A stretch of DNA of 64,000 nucleotides. Origin: JBPOFM01 sp041391925 (GTDB lineage Bacteria; Bacteroidota; Bacteroidia; Flavobacteriales; Flavobacteriaceae). Both the position numbers and the translations under genes were made by a program. The notes under the pieces were generated by a model, which saw only the letters and a program-made list of their open reading frames with translations, had not been told where the DNA came from and did no database searches. The stretch's first letter is position 1. Each line of letters opens with the position of its first letter. Where the stretch lies: positions 248,001-312,000 of the forward strand of contig JAWKNA010000007.1 in the NCBI GenBank assembly GCA_041391925.1. The letters are read 5' to 3'. Shown piece after piece: positions 16,637 to 25,651 of this stretch.

Positions 16637-17659
16637 CTAAATTTTCAATCGCGATGAAGCCGCCACTTCATTTCCAGCAAAATCACCTTCCAAAAATTTC
16701 AAATACCCAACAATAGCAATCATTGCCGCATTATCGGTCGTAAATTCAAATTTTGGGACATACGTGGTCCATCCATATTTCTGCTCGCCGTCCTTCAAAG
16801 CTTGGCGTATTCCCGAATTTGCCGAAACGCCTCCGCCAATGGCAATGTGTTTGATGCCTGTTTCTTTGCTGGCAAGTTTCAATTTGTCAATAAGTATCCC
16901 AATAATTGTATATTGGATAGAGGCGCAAATATCGTTGAGGTTCTCCTCAATAAAATTTGGGTTTTGTTGTGTTTCTTTTTGTATAAAGTATAGGATTGCA
17001 GTTTTTAATCCTGAAAAACTGAAGTTTAAACCATCCACTTTAGGCTTGGTAAATTGAAACGCCTTCGGATTGCCTAATTTTGCTCTCTTGTCTATTTCCG
17101 GACCTGCAGGATAGCCGAGCCCCAAAAGCTTCCCGCTTTTATCAAAAGCTTCACCAACAGCATCGTCAATTGTTTCGCCAATAACCTCCATATCAAAATA
17201 ATTGCTCACTTTCACAATTTGTGTATGTCCACCGGAAATGGTCATTGCCAAAAAAGGGAAAATAGGTTTCTCAAAACCTTCTTCATCTATGAAATGTGCC
17301 AAAATATGTGCTTGCATGTGGTTCACATCAATCAATGGAATATCCAATCCGTAAGCCAATGACTTTGCAAAAGACGTTCCTACCAAAAGGGAACCCATCA
17401 ATCCTGGACCACGAGTAAACGCTACGGCATTCAATTGCGACTTGTCAATATTTGCTCGTTTCAAAGCCTCGTGCACAGCAGGGACAATGTTTTGCTGATG
17501 CGCACGTGATGCAAGTTCGGGAACAACACCACCATAAGCTTCGTGGATGGATTGACCAGCCACAACATTGCTCAGCATTTTTCCGTTGAGCATTACTGCA
17601 GCAGCAGTATCATCGCAAGAAGACTCAATTCCAAGGATATAAATATTTTGTGAAGACAT
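16637..17659 (-). CDS. tsaD: tRNA N6-adenosine threonylcarbamoyltransferase TsaD
   Basis: A 340-residue protein of the Kae1/TsaD family. It opens with ILGIESSCDDTAAAV and has the metal-binding histidines in NHMQAHILAHF (His114, His118), then SGGHTQIV and, near the end, TDNAAMIA. With TsaB, TsaC and TsaE it makes the t6A modification at position 37 of tRNAs reading ANN codons. The length is normal. It is transcribed alone, away from tamB, with a promoter-like element at 17698-17724. Confidence 0.97.
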   Translation of the reverse strand: MSSQNIYILGIESSCDDTAAAVMLNGKMLSNVVAGQSIHEAYGGVVPELASRAHQQNIVPAVHEALKRANIDKSQLNAVAFTRGPGLMGSLLVGTSFAKSLAYGLDIPLIDVNHMQAHILAHFIDEEGFEKPIFPFLAMTISGGHTQIVKVSNYFDMEVIGETIDDAVGEAFDKSGKLLGLGYPAGPEIDKRAKLGNPKAFQFTKPKVDGLNFSFSGLKTAILYFIQKETQQNPNFIEENLNDICASIQYTIIGILIDKLKLASKETGIKHIAIGGGVSANSGIRQALKDGEQKYGWTTYVPKFEFTTDNAAMIAIVGYLKFLEGDFAGNEVAASSRLKI

Positions 17660-17697
17660 TAATGAATATTAGGCACAATAATTGTTAAATTTGGCTA

Positions 17698-17724
17698 CAA
17701 AGTTATAACTTTAAAACGTATCAA
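17698..17724 (-). promoter_or_regulatory. candidate tsaD promoter
   Basis: On the minus strand TTG (17724-17722), 16 bases, then TAACTTTG (17705-17698), a -7 match 38 bases before the tsaD ATG. On the opposite strand TAAATTTG (17686-17693) could serve tamB, so the two promoters would nearly overlap. Confidence 0.5.
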
Positions 17725-17764
17725 AAAACTCCTCAAAATACTACTGAAAATAGCAGCAATCATT

Positions 17765-20700
17765 TTGCTGCTATTCATCATTTTGGTGCTTGTACTATCA
17801 CTTTCTTCAGTTCAGACCTATCTTGGTCAAAAAGCCACAAAACGCATCAATGAGGATTTTGGTACGAGTATCAACATTGAAAAAATCGGATTGAAATTCA
17901 ATGGAGATGTAGAATTAAAGAGCATTTATATCGAAGATTATAGAAAAGATACACTCATCAATATAAACGAACTCAACACATCTATCTTGAGTTTTCGGAA
18001 CATTTATAATGGAAAGTTGGCCTTTGGTGACATCAATATCAATGGATTGACCTTTAACATCAAAACATATAAAGGGGAACCAAGTACCAACCTAGATGTT
18101 TTTGTAGCAAAATTTGAGGAAGATAACCCTCGTGAGGAAGTAAAAACGTTTTTGTTCTCCTCAAGTGATGTGTCCATTTATGATGGAACCTTCCGAATGA
18201 TTAACGAAAATAAGGAAACCCCAACCATTATTGAGTTTGACAAACTATACCTCAATGCCACCAACTTGGTCATCCACGACAATGATATCAGTGCAAGGAT
18301 TAATACGTTTGCGTTTATCGACAGTCGTGGTTTGGTAATTAAAAATATGGTTACGGATTTTGAATATTCTCCAGACCATATAAGTTTTGATGATTTGAGC
18401 ATCACGACAACGAAATCAAATTTGAAGGGAAATGTAAAATTCAGTTTTACGAAAGAGGATATGCTAGACTTTGCAAACAAAGTTAAAGTAGAAGCCAACT
18501 TTAAGGATTCTGAAGTACAACTTGATGAACTAAATACCTTTTACAATGAATTTGGTGTCAATCAAAGAGCAAAGCTGAATGTCAATCTCTCGGGAACTCT
18601 AAACGATTTACAAGCAGACAATCTCAAATTGACTACCAGTTCAAGGACTCGGATCTATGGAGATATTAATTTTAAAAATCTTTTTAACGTAACAGAAAAT
18701 AACTTTGCCTTAGATGGCAGATTTGATGACCTATCCTCTAATTATTACGATTTAAAGGCATTGCTGCCAAATATTTTGGGTGAAGCCATTCCTACAGTTT
18801 TTTCAAAAGTGGGTGATTTTTCGATTGAAGGCACCACAAAAATTACTCCTACCTACATTGATTCCAATCTCGATATCAGTACAGATATTGGACATATCGA
18901 TACCAATATGCTCTTGTCGGAAATCGACAATATCGATAATGCGCGTTATAAAGGACAGGTCATTTTTGATGAATTTGATATCGGTAAATTGCTGAACGAC
19001 CCATCCGTTAAATATGCCTCTTTTGATTTGGATGTCGATGGAAAAGGATTTACCATAGATAACCTGAAAACGAATGTGACAGGCAAAGTATTCTCCTTAA
19101 ACTACAATGACTATACCTATATGGATATAGATATCGCAGGACAGATAGGAAACAATGTGTTCAATGGTGATTTGGTGTCTAATGACGAAAATTTCAAATT
19201 CAAGTTTAATGGACTGGCAGATGTATCCAACAAAAAAGTTAAAACCTTGGATTTCACGGCAGATGTGGAATATGCCAACCTAAAAGCCCTCAATTTCATC
19301 AAAAAGGACAGTATCTCAATTTTTAAAGGCACTGTAGCGATGTCCATGAAAGGTACAAATATCAACGATGCTTATGGAACATTAAATTTCAAGAACACTA
19401 CCTACATCAATCAAAACGATGAATATTATTTTGAAGATTTTGATATTACCTCTAGCTTCGAAGGTGATAAACATACCATTGCTATCAATTCACCCGACAT
19501 TATTCAAGGAACGGTAAGTGGCAATTTTAAATTTGAGGATATCGGAAAACTGGTTGAGAATTCCGTTGGAAGCATTTACACTAATTATTTGCCACATAAG
19601 ATTTCGGACAATCAATATCTAGATTTTAACTTTACCATTTATAACAAAATCATTGAAGTATTTGTCCATGAGTTGGAGTTGGGTCCCAACACGTCCATAA
19701 AAGGTCGCATAGAAAGCGACGAAAAGGGTTTTAAATTAACGTTTAAATCTCCACAGATCAAGTTGAAGGATTATTTTGCCAATGACATTGATTTAAAAAT
19801 CGACAATTCCAATCCATTGTTCAACACCTTTGTTGAAATAGACTCATTGAATACCAATTATTACAATGTTTCAAAATTCAATCTTATCAATGTCACACTT
19901 CGCGATACGTTGTTTATAAAATCTGAATTTCAGGGAGGAAGCCAAAACAAGGATAATTTTGATTTAAGCCTGTTCTATACCATTGACAAAGACAACAAAT
20001 CGGTCATTGGCTTTAAAAAATCTGATGTGACCTTTAAGGAAAACACATGGACCATCAATGAAAATAGAGACCGTCAGAACAAAATTACCTTCGATAGACA
20101 ATTCAATAAATTTGACATTTCAGAAATCGTCATGAGTCATTCAGATGAAGAAATTGAATTGGCAGGTGAAATAATGGATTCCACTTACAAAGACTTAAAA
20201 CTCAATTTTAAGGACGTCGATTTAAACAAGATTACACCTCGTATGGACAGCATTCAACTTGCTGGAAATGTCAACGGGAAATTGGAAATCCTTCAAAAAA
20301 ACGGCGTATATCTCCCCAATTCTAACGTGACCATCGATCGATTGAAGTTCAATAATTATGAGCTGGGCAATTTGCGGGCTGATGTCATAGGAAATGAATC
20401 GTTAACCAATTATCAAGTCGATTTGTTACTTCAAAATGACAATTTAAAATCATTGGTAGCCAAAGGAGATATCGATGTGAGCAACTCTAATTCGAGGATA
20501 AATTTGAATATAGATTTTGATGATTTCCAATTGGCGCCTCTCAATGTCTTTGGGGCTGAAGTCATAACTAACATCAGAGGTCTGGCATCTGGAAACGTAA
20601 AAGCAACCGGTAGCCTAAAAAAACCGCAGATCAATGGCGATTTGGTACTTAACAATGCAGGACTCACCATTCCATATCTCAATGTGGACTATTCCTTCGA

Positions 20701-22183
20701 TTTTGATTCCGAAGTAAAGCTAGAAGAACAAAAGTTCATTTTCAAGGATGTGGTCATGACCGATTCTGAATACTTTTCAAGGGCAACATTGAATGGGTAT
20801 ATGAGCCATAATAATTTTTCCGATTGGAGGCTTGGTCTTGACATTGACACTAAACGGTTTCTGGTACTCAATACTACAGACAATGGCGAATCTCTCTATT
20901 ACGGAACCGCATTTGTAACTGGTCAGGCAAGTATTTATGGACCAACTGAACAATTGGTCATCAAAGTGGATGGTAGCACTGCTCAGGGAACAGTCTTCAA
21001 GATTCCTTTAAACGATACGCAAAGTTTTGGTGACAACTCATACATCCATTTTTTAAGCCCCGAAGAAAAAGCAGCACGTTTGCGTGGCGAAATCATTGAG
21101 GAAACGGAAGTCCAAGGTGTGGAACTGGATTTTGACCTGGATGTCAACCAAAATGCTGATATCGAGATTGTCATTGATAGAAAATCTGGAAGTACCATTC
21201 AGGGTAGTGGCGAAGGTAACCTGCTGATTGAAATCAACACCAACGGAAAATTCAATATGTATGGCGACTTTGTCATTTATCGAGGCACCTACAATTTTGC
21301 CTATGGTGGGTTGGTACAAAAGAAACTTGAGGTAGAAAGAGGCGGAAATCTTCAATGGAATGGTGACCCACTGAAGGCACAAGTGAATTTAAGGGCTATT
21401 TATAAAACCAATGCCAATCCATCCGTATTGCTCGATAATCCAATCAATAGAAGTATTCCCGTGAATGTCGAGTTGAACCTCACTGGCCAATTGGAACAAC
21501 CCGATTTGGATTTTACCTTTGGTTTTCCCAATGTTAGCTCTACTATCAAATCAGAGTTGGATTATCGATTGGAAACAAAGGAAAGTAGAGATTATCAAGG
21601 CGTTTTCCTATTGGCAACGGGCTCCTTCGCCAGTGAGCTGAGTTTAGGACAACAAGCTTATGGTACTGTTGAGGATAGGGTGAATAATCTGTTTAACAGC
21701 TTGTTTTCAGATGCCGACGACAAAGTGCAGGTAGGTGTCAATTTTGAGTCAGGTGAAGAAACCCCAGAATACAAAACAGATGACCGACTAGGTCTCACTT
21801 TAAGCACCAAAATCAGTGACAGGGTTTTGTTTAACGGTAAAGTAGGCGTACCGATAGGAGGTGTTAATCAAACTGTTATTGCAGGCGATGCCGAAATAGA
21901 ATTGCTGCTCAATGACGATGGCACACTTTCGGCCAAATTTTTTAACCGTGAAAACAACATCCGTAATTTTGGTGAGGAAATAGGCTATACCCAAGGAGTA
22001 GGCCTATCGTATAATGTAGAGTTCGATACCTTTAAGGAATTGCTGCAGATTATTTTTTCAGGCAAAAACAAAAAAGAAAAGGAACAACAGAAAAAAGATG
22101 AGGAAGCCAAAAAAGAAGAAGAACAAATGACTCCAGATTACATTACTATAAAGGATAAATCCGAAGAAAAAGAGAGTGATTAA
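17765..22183 (+). CDS. tamB: TamB-like translocation/assembly module protein (DUF490)
   Basis: About 1472 residues of mostly beta-strand-rich sequence with the DUF490/TamB domain at the C-terminus (from about 1080 to 1430, with GTYNFAYGG, NLRAIYKTNA and the closing ILFNGKVGVP). TamB spans the periplasm and moves proteins or lipids toward the outer membrane. The first ordinary start, a TTG at 17765, lies inside the hydrophobic anchor. In the same frame the upstream codons read KRIKKLLKILLKIAAII, a perfect basic n-region, but no ATG, GTG or TTG precedes it before the TGA at 17663. The real N-terminus is therefore probably at a rare codon such as ATA 17705. The C-terminus is very Lys/Glu-rich. 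Confidence 0.9.
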   Translation: MLLFIILVLVLSLSSVQTYLGQKATKRINEDFGTSINIEKIGLKFNGDVELKSIYIEDYRKDTLININELNTSILSFRNIYNGKLAFGDININGLTFNIKTYKGEPSTNLDVFVAKFEEDNPREEVKTFLFSSSDVSIYDGTFRMINENKETPTIIEFDKLYLNATNLVIHDNDISARINTFAFIDSRGLVIKNMVTDFEYSPDHISFDDLSITTTKSNLKGNVKFSFTKEDMLDFANKVKVEANFKDSEVQLDELNTFYNEFGVNQRAKLNVNLSGTLNDLQADNLKLTTSSRTRIYGDINFKNLFNVTENNFALDGRFDDLSSNYYDLKALLPNILGEAIPTVFSKVGDFSIEGTTKITPTYIDSNLDISTDIGHIDTNMLLSEIDNIDNARYKGQVIFDEFDIGKLLNDPSVKYASFDLDVDGKGFTIDNLKTNVTGKVFSLNYNDYTYMDIDIAGQIGNNVFNGDLVSNDENFKFKFNGLADVSNKKVKTLDFTADVEYANLKALNFIKKDSISIFKGTVAMSMKGTNINDAYGTLNFKNTTYINQNDEYYFEDFDITSSFEGDKHTIAINSPDIIQGTVSGNFKFEDIGKLVENSVGSIYTNYLPHKISDNQYLDFNFTIYNKIIEVFVHELELGPNTSIKGRIESDEKGFKLTFKSPQIKLKDYFANDIDLKIDNSNPLFNTFVEIDSLNTNYYNVSKFNLINVTLRDTLFIKSEFQGGSQNKDNFDLSLFYTIDKDNKSVIGFKKSDVTFKENTWTINENRDRQNKITFDRQFNKFDISEIVMSHSDEEIELAGEIMDSTYKDLKLNFKDVDLNKITPRMDSIQLAGNVNGKLEILQKNGVYLPNSNVTIDRLKFNNYELGNLRADVIGNESLTNYQVDLLLQNDNLKSLVAKGDIDVSNSNSRINLNIDFDDFQLAPLNVFGAEVITNIRGLASGNVKATGSLKKPQINGDLVLNNAGLTIPYLNVDYSFDFDSEVKLEEQKFIFKDVVMTDSEYFSRATLNGYMSHNNFSDWRLGLDIDTKRFLVLNTTDNGESLYYGTAFVTGQASIYGPTEQLVIKVDGSTAQGTVFKIPLNDTQSFGDNSYIHFLSPEEKAARLRGEIIEETEVQGVELDFDLDVNQNADIEIVIDRKSGSTIQGSGEGNLLIEINTNGKFNMYGDFVIYRGTYNFAYGGLVQKKLEVERGGNLQWNGDPLKAQVNLRAIYKTNANPSVLLDNPINRSIPVNVELNLTGQLEQPDLDFTFGFPNVSSTIKSELDYRLETKESRDYQGVFLLATGSFASELSLGQQAYGTVEDRVNNLFNSLFSDADDKVQVGVNFESGEETPEYKTDDRLGLTLSTKISDRVLFNGKVGVPIGGVNQTVIAGDAEIELLLNDDGTLSAKFFNRENNIRNFGEEIGYTQGVGLSYNVEFDTFKELLQIIFSGKNKKEKEQQKKDEEAKKEEEQMTPDYITIKDKSEEKESD

Positions 22184-22238
22184 AACTCGATTTTTCTCTC
22201 ATTTTCAACAGAGTTATTAACGAAAACGTTTGAGTTTT
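22182..22238 (+). terminator. weak terminator-like structure after tamB
   Basis: AAAACTC (22182-22188) pairs with GAGTTTT (22232-22238); between them are CTCT/AGAG and AACG-AAAA-CGTT hairpins, giving a possible three-way fold just after the tamB stop. The trailing T-run is short, so termination is uncertain. Confidence 0.35.
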
Positions 22239-22267
22239 ACTGGCCTTGTTAAATAATCTCCAATACC

Positions 22268-22299
22268 TTGACAATTCTGATTTTAGTTTATTAGATTTA
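22268..22299 (+). promoter_or_regulatory. candidate pfkA promoter
   Basis: TTG at 22268-22270, 21 bases, then TAGATTTA at 22292-22299, one mismatch from TAnnTTTG, placed 20 bases before the pfkA ATG. Confidence 0.35.
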
Positions 22300-22319
22300 C
22301 TTTTTCAAAGAAAAATTGA

Positions 22320-23306
22320 ATGTCAAAAAGCATTAAAAAAATTGGGGTCATGACCTCTGGAGGCGACTCTCCGGGAATGAATGCCGCCATCCGTTCGGTG
22401 GTGCGTACCTGTGCTTATCATCACATCGAATGTGTGGGAATTTACCGTGGCTATGAAGGTATGATGGAAGGCGATTTTAAGCCTATGGATGCACGTAGTG
22501 TTAAGGGAATTATCAACAAAGGAGGTACGGTTCTTAAATCGGCTCGATCTAAAGAATTCAGAACGATAGAAGGACGTAAAATTGCCCACGAAAAACTTAC
22601 GCAAGCCAACATAGATGCCTTGGTACTCATTGGAGGCGATGGCACCTTCAATGGAGGCCTTATTTTCAATAAAGAATTTGGTTTTCCTGTCATGGGAATT
22701 CCAGGAACTATAGACAATGATATTTTTGGCACCACGCATACGCTAGGCTTTGATACCGCTTTGAATACTGTTGTGGATTGCATCGATAAAATCCGGGACA
22801 CAGCCAGTTCACATAATCGTTTGTTTTTTGTGGAAGTAATGGGAAGGGATGTAGGCCATATCGCGCTCAATGCTGGAGTTGGGGCAGGAGCGGAAGAAAT
22901 CTTAATTCCTGAGGAAGATTTGGGATTAAAACGTTTGTTGGAATCCTTGCAACGGAGTAAGCAATCGGGAAAATCGTCAAGTATTGTGGTGGTTGCTGAA
23001 GGTGACAAGATTGGTAAAAATGTATTTGAATTGAAAGATTATGTCGAAGAAAACATGATTGAGTATGACGTTCGCGTTTCTGTTTTGGGCCATATGCAGC
23101 GGGGAGGCTCACCATCCTGTTTTGATAGGGTTCTTGCAAGTAGAATGGGAGTGAAGGCTGTAGAAAGTCTATTGGAAGGCAAAACCAATTATATGGTGGG
23201 TCTGCTCAATGACGAAATGGCATTGACTCCATTGGAACAGGCGGTTAAAGGAAAATCAAAAATCAATAAAGAACTATTGAGAGTGTCAGATATTATGACA
23301 ACTTAA
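22320..23306 (+). CDS. pfkA: ATP-dependent 6-phosphofructokinase
   Basis: A 328-residue PfkA, the usual bacterial length. Motifs: SGGDSPGMNAAIR (13-25), GGDG at 105-108, PGTIDND at 128-134 with catalytic base Asp132, and MGRDVGHIAL. GGDG together with PGTIDND (not GGDD and PKTIDND) points to ATP rather than pyrophosphate as phosphoryl donor. It phosphorylates fructose 6-phosphate, the committed step of glycolysis. It precedes gap by 37 bases on the same strand and probably shares a transcript with it. Confidence 0.96.
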   Translation: MSKSIKKIGVMTSGGDSPGMNAAIRSVVRTCAYHHIECVGIYRGYEGMMEGDFKPMDARSVKGIINKGGTVLKSARSKEFRTIEGRKIAHEKLTQANIDALVLIGGDGTFNGGLIFNKEFGFPVMGIPGTIDNDIFGTTHTLGFDTALNTVVDCIDKIRDTASSHNRLFFVEVMGRDVGHIALNAGVGAGAEEILIPEEDLGLKRLLESLQRSKQSGKSSSIVVVAEGDKIGKNVFELKDYVEENMIEYDVRVSVLGHMQRGGSPSCFDRVLASRMGVKAVESLLEGKTNYMVGLLNDEMALTPLEQAVKGKSKINKELLRVSDIMTT

Positions 23307-23343
23307 AATCATAAAATAAAACTAAAACATAAACTAGAATAAA

Positions 23344-24345
23344 ATGTCAAATTTAAAATTAGGAATCAACGGATTCGGGAGAATAGGAAGAATAGCATTT
23401 AGAGCAACCCTCAAAAAACCTGGTGTGGATGTTGTCGCCATCAATGATTTGTTGGAAGTGGACCATTTAGCTTATTTATTGGAATACGATTCTGTCCACG
23501 GACGTTTTGATGGAACGATTGAAGTGAAGGATGGTCATTTGGTAGTCGATGGAAAAAAAATAAGAGTTACTGCTGAAAGAGATCCGCGCAATTTGAAGTG
23601 GGATGAAGTAGGTGCAGATGTCGTAGCCGATTGTACAGGTATATTTACAACCATGGAATCAGCACATTATCATATAGAAGCTGGAGCCAAAAAAGTTGTG
23701 ATTTCTGCACCAAGTAAAGATGCACCTATGTTTGTAATGGGCGTCAACCATAATGAAGTAAAAGCATCTGATAAAATTGTATCAAACGCTTCTTGTACAA
23801 CCAACTGTTTGGCACCAATGGCAAAAATATTGGATGACAATTTTGGCATAGAAGAAGGATTGATGACCACAGTCCATGCTACAACAGCAACACAATTGAC
23901 TGTTGACGGACCATCAAAAAAAGACTTTAGAGGTGGTCGCAGTGCTTTGCTGAATGTTATTCCAGCATCAACAGGAGCTGCAAAAGCTGTTGGAAAAGTC
24001 ATACCAAAATTGGATGGTTTATTAACAGGAATGGCATTTAGAGTTCCTACAGCAGACGTTTCTGTTGTGGACTTAACGTTTAGAAGTAAAAAAGAAACTT
24101 CTTTGGAAGCCATCAAAAAAGCATTCAAAGATGCGTCAGAAGGAAGTATGAAAGGCATTGTAGGCTACACAGATGAAATGGTTGTTTCCCAAGATTTTGT
24201 TGGAGAAACCAGAACCTGTGTGTTTGATGCAGATGCTTCAATTGAATTGAACTCTCGATTCTTTAAAATTGTTGGATGGTACGATAATGAGTTTGCCTAT
24301 TCAACCAAATTGGTAGAATTGGCAGAGCATATTCATTCTTTATAA
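23344..24345 (+). CDS. gap: glyceraldehyde-3-phosphate dehydrogenase, type I
   Basis: A 333-residue GAPDH. The NAD-binding Rossmann motif INGFGRIGR is at 8-16 and the catalytic Cys151 sits in SNASCTTNCLAP. HATTATQ and the C-terminal WYDNEFAYS are complete. It oxidises glyceraldehyde 3-phosphate to 1,3-bisphosphoglycerate. Asp35 after the second strand (AINDL) suggests NAD preference. It follows pfkA directly and is separated from the sugar-kinase gene by a strong 49-base hairpin. Confidence 0.97.
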   Translation: MSNLKLGINGFGRIGRIAFRATLKKPGVDVVAINDLLEVDHLAYLLEYDSVHGRFDGTIEVKDGHLVVDGKKIRVTAERDPRNLKWDEVGADVVADCTGIFTTMESAHYHIEAGAKKVVISAPSKDAPMFVMGVNHNEVKASDKIVSNASCTTNCLAPMAKILDDNFGIEEGLMTTVHATTATQLTVDGPSKKDFRGGRSALLNVIPASTGAAKAVGKVIPKLDGLLTGMAFRVPTADVSVVDLTFRSKKETSLEAIKKAFKDASEGSMKGIVGYTDEMVVSQDFVGETRTCVFDADASIELNSRFFKIVGWYDNEFAYSTKLVELAEHIHSL

Positions 24346-24357
24346 TATAAACTTCAC

Positions 24358-24406
24358 ATTCCGTATAAGTTTTACTATATTTATATAGTCCGAACTTGTA
24401 CGGAAT
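24358..24406 (+). repeat. long near-perfect hairpin between gap and the kinase gene
   Basis: Arms ATTCCGTA (24358-24365) and TACGGAAT (24399-24406) pair fully. A T-G wobble and AAGTT/AACTT continue the stem, then a small internal loop and ACTATAT/ATATAGT close it, about 20 pairs in 49 bases. It begins 12 bases after the gap stop and ends 17 bases before the kinase ATG. There is no T-run, so it is not a classical terminator; an RNA-processing or stability element or an operator is possible. Confidence 0.8.
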
Positions 24407-24423
24407 TCTTATTCAAAAGACAA

Positions 24424-25284
24424 ATGATTTTAATAGTTGACAGTGGTTCCACAAAGGCAGATTGGATTTCTGTGGATAACAATGGAAAACAACTTCTGGA
24501 AAAAATAAGAACCAACGGATTGAACCCAGAAATCCTTAAGGAAAAAAAGCTCTATAAAATTATTCGTAAAAGTGAAGCATTGATGGCCCACAAACGCGAT
24601 GTCACACACGTTTTTTTCTATGGCGCAGGTTGTGGTACCGAAAATCCAAAGTTATTATTGAAAAAAGTTTTGGAAGATATTTTTGTCAATGCAGAGGTTG
24701 AAGTCACTGAAGATACCATGGCAGCTGTTAGAGCAACATTGAATCATGATGACGAAGCAGCAGTAGTTTGCATCTTGGGAACAGGCTCCAATTGCAGTTA
24801 TTACGATGGCAATCATTTGTATCAACGGATTACTTCTTTAGGGTATACCTTAATGGATGACGCTTCAGGAAATTATTATGGAAAGCAGTTGATTCGTGAC
24901 TATTATTTTCACCATATGCCTGAAGCCATTAGTGTGTCATTTGGTGATAAATATAATATGGACGCAGATTATGTGAAATATAATTTATACAAACAACCAA
25001 GTCCGAATGCCTATTTGGCAAGCTTTGCTGAGTTTATGTTTTTAAACAAGGATTCCCAATATGTCCAAAATATGATTAAGGAAGGCGTGAGGCTTTTTGC
25101 CAAAAACATGATTCTTCAATTTAAAAATGAAATAAAGAAAGTGCCTGTACACTTTGCCGGGTCCATTGCATTCTTTTCTCAAACTGAAATACGGGAAGTT
25201 GGAGAAGAATTGGGCTTTAAAGTCGGTAATTTCGTGCGTCGCCCCATTGAAGGATTAGTTGCATATCATACAAAACGACTTTAA
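24424..25284 (+). CDS. BadF/BadG-family N-acetylglucosamine kinase-like protein
   Basis: A 286-residue ASKHA-fold kinase. The phosphate-1 motif is MILIVDSGSTKADW, the second is CILGTGSNCSYYDG (about 118-131), and LMDDASGNYYGKQ and FAGSIAFFS follow. In Bacteroidota such proteins are annotated as N-acetylglucosamine kinase and would feed amino sugars into cell-wall recycling. The substrate is inferred from family only. Its stop overlaps the methylglyoxal synthase start by one base, so the two are coupled. Confidence 0.82.
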   Translation: MILIVDSGSTKADWISVDNNGKQLLEKIRTNGLNPEILKEKKLYKIIRKSEALMAHKRDVTHVFFYGAGCGTENPKLLLKKVLEDIFVNAEVEVTEDTMAAVRATLNHDDEAAVVCILGTGSNCSYYDGNHLYQRITSLGYTLMDDASGNYYGKQLIRDYYFHHMPEAISVSFGDKYNMDADYVKYNLYKQPSPNAYLASFAEFMFLNKDSQYVQNMIKEGVRLFAKNMILQFKNEIKKVPVHFAGSIAFFSQTEIREVGEELGFKVGNFVRRPIEGLVAYHTKRL

Positions 25285-25646
25285 TGGAAATTGCACTCAT
25301 CGCTCATGATGGCAAGAAAGCAGAAATGGTTCAGTTTCTAAATGAGCACAAAAATATTCTCCAACAAAAAGAAATAACACTCGTTTCAACAGGAACTACC
25401 GGAAAAAAAGTTGAAAACGCAGGTTTTGAAGTTCTACGACTATTATCCGGCCCGCTTGGTGGAGATGCACAAATAGCTGCTCGTGTTGCAGAGGGCAAAT
25501 GTAACATGGTATTGTTTTTTAGAGATCCTCTTGAAAAACACCCTCATGAACCAGATGTCTTGATGCTTATGCGGTTATGTGATGTGCACAATGTAGCATT
25601 GGCCACAAATCCTGCCACCGCAGATTTATTGATGAAAGGCTTGTAA
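25284..25646 (+). CDS. mgsA: methylglyoxal synthase
   Basis: A compact 120-residue MgsA that converts dihydroxyacetone phosphate to methylglyoxal and phosphate. Catalytic and phosphate-binding positions match the E. coli enzyme: His9, STGTTG (35-40), GPLGGDAQ with Asp61 as base, FFRDPL with Asp81, and His88. Its location after pfkA and gap links it with control of glycolytic flux, since the enzyme relieves sugar-phosphate build-up when phosphate is low. It is coupled to the preceding kinase by a 1-base overlap and converges with guaC. Confidence 0.95.
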   Translation: MEIALIAHDGKKAEMVQFLNEHKNILQQKEITLVSTGTTGKKVENAGFEVLRLLSGPLGGDAQIAARVAEGKCNMVLFFRDPLEKHPHEPDVLMLMRLCDVHNVALATNPATADLLMKGL

Positions 25647-25651
25647 ATTTT

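Noticed and set aside
22323..22739. 138-codon frame antisense to pfkA
   Set aside because: It lies fully inside pfkA, whose motifs are complete; the antisense peptide has no recognisable domain.
24358..24406. Hairpin considered as an ordinary intrinsic terminator of gap
   Set aside because: No T-run follows on the plus strand and the stem is unusually long with an internal loop, so it is listed as an unexplained structure.
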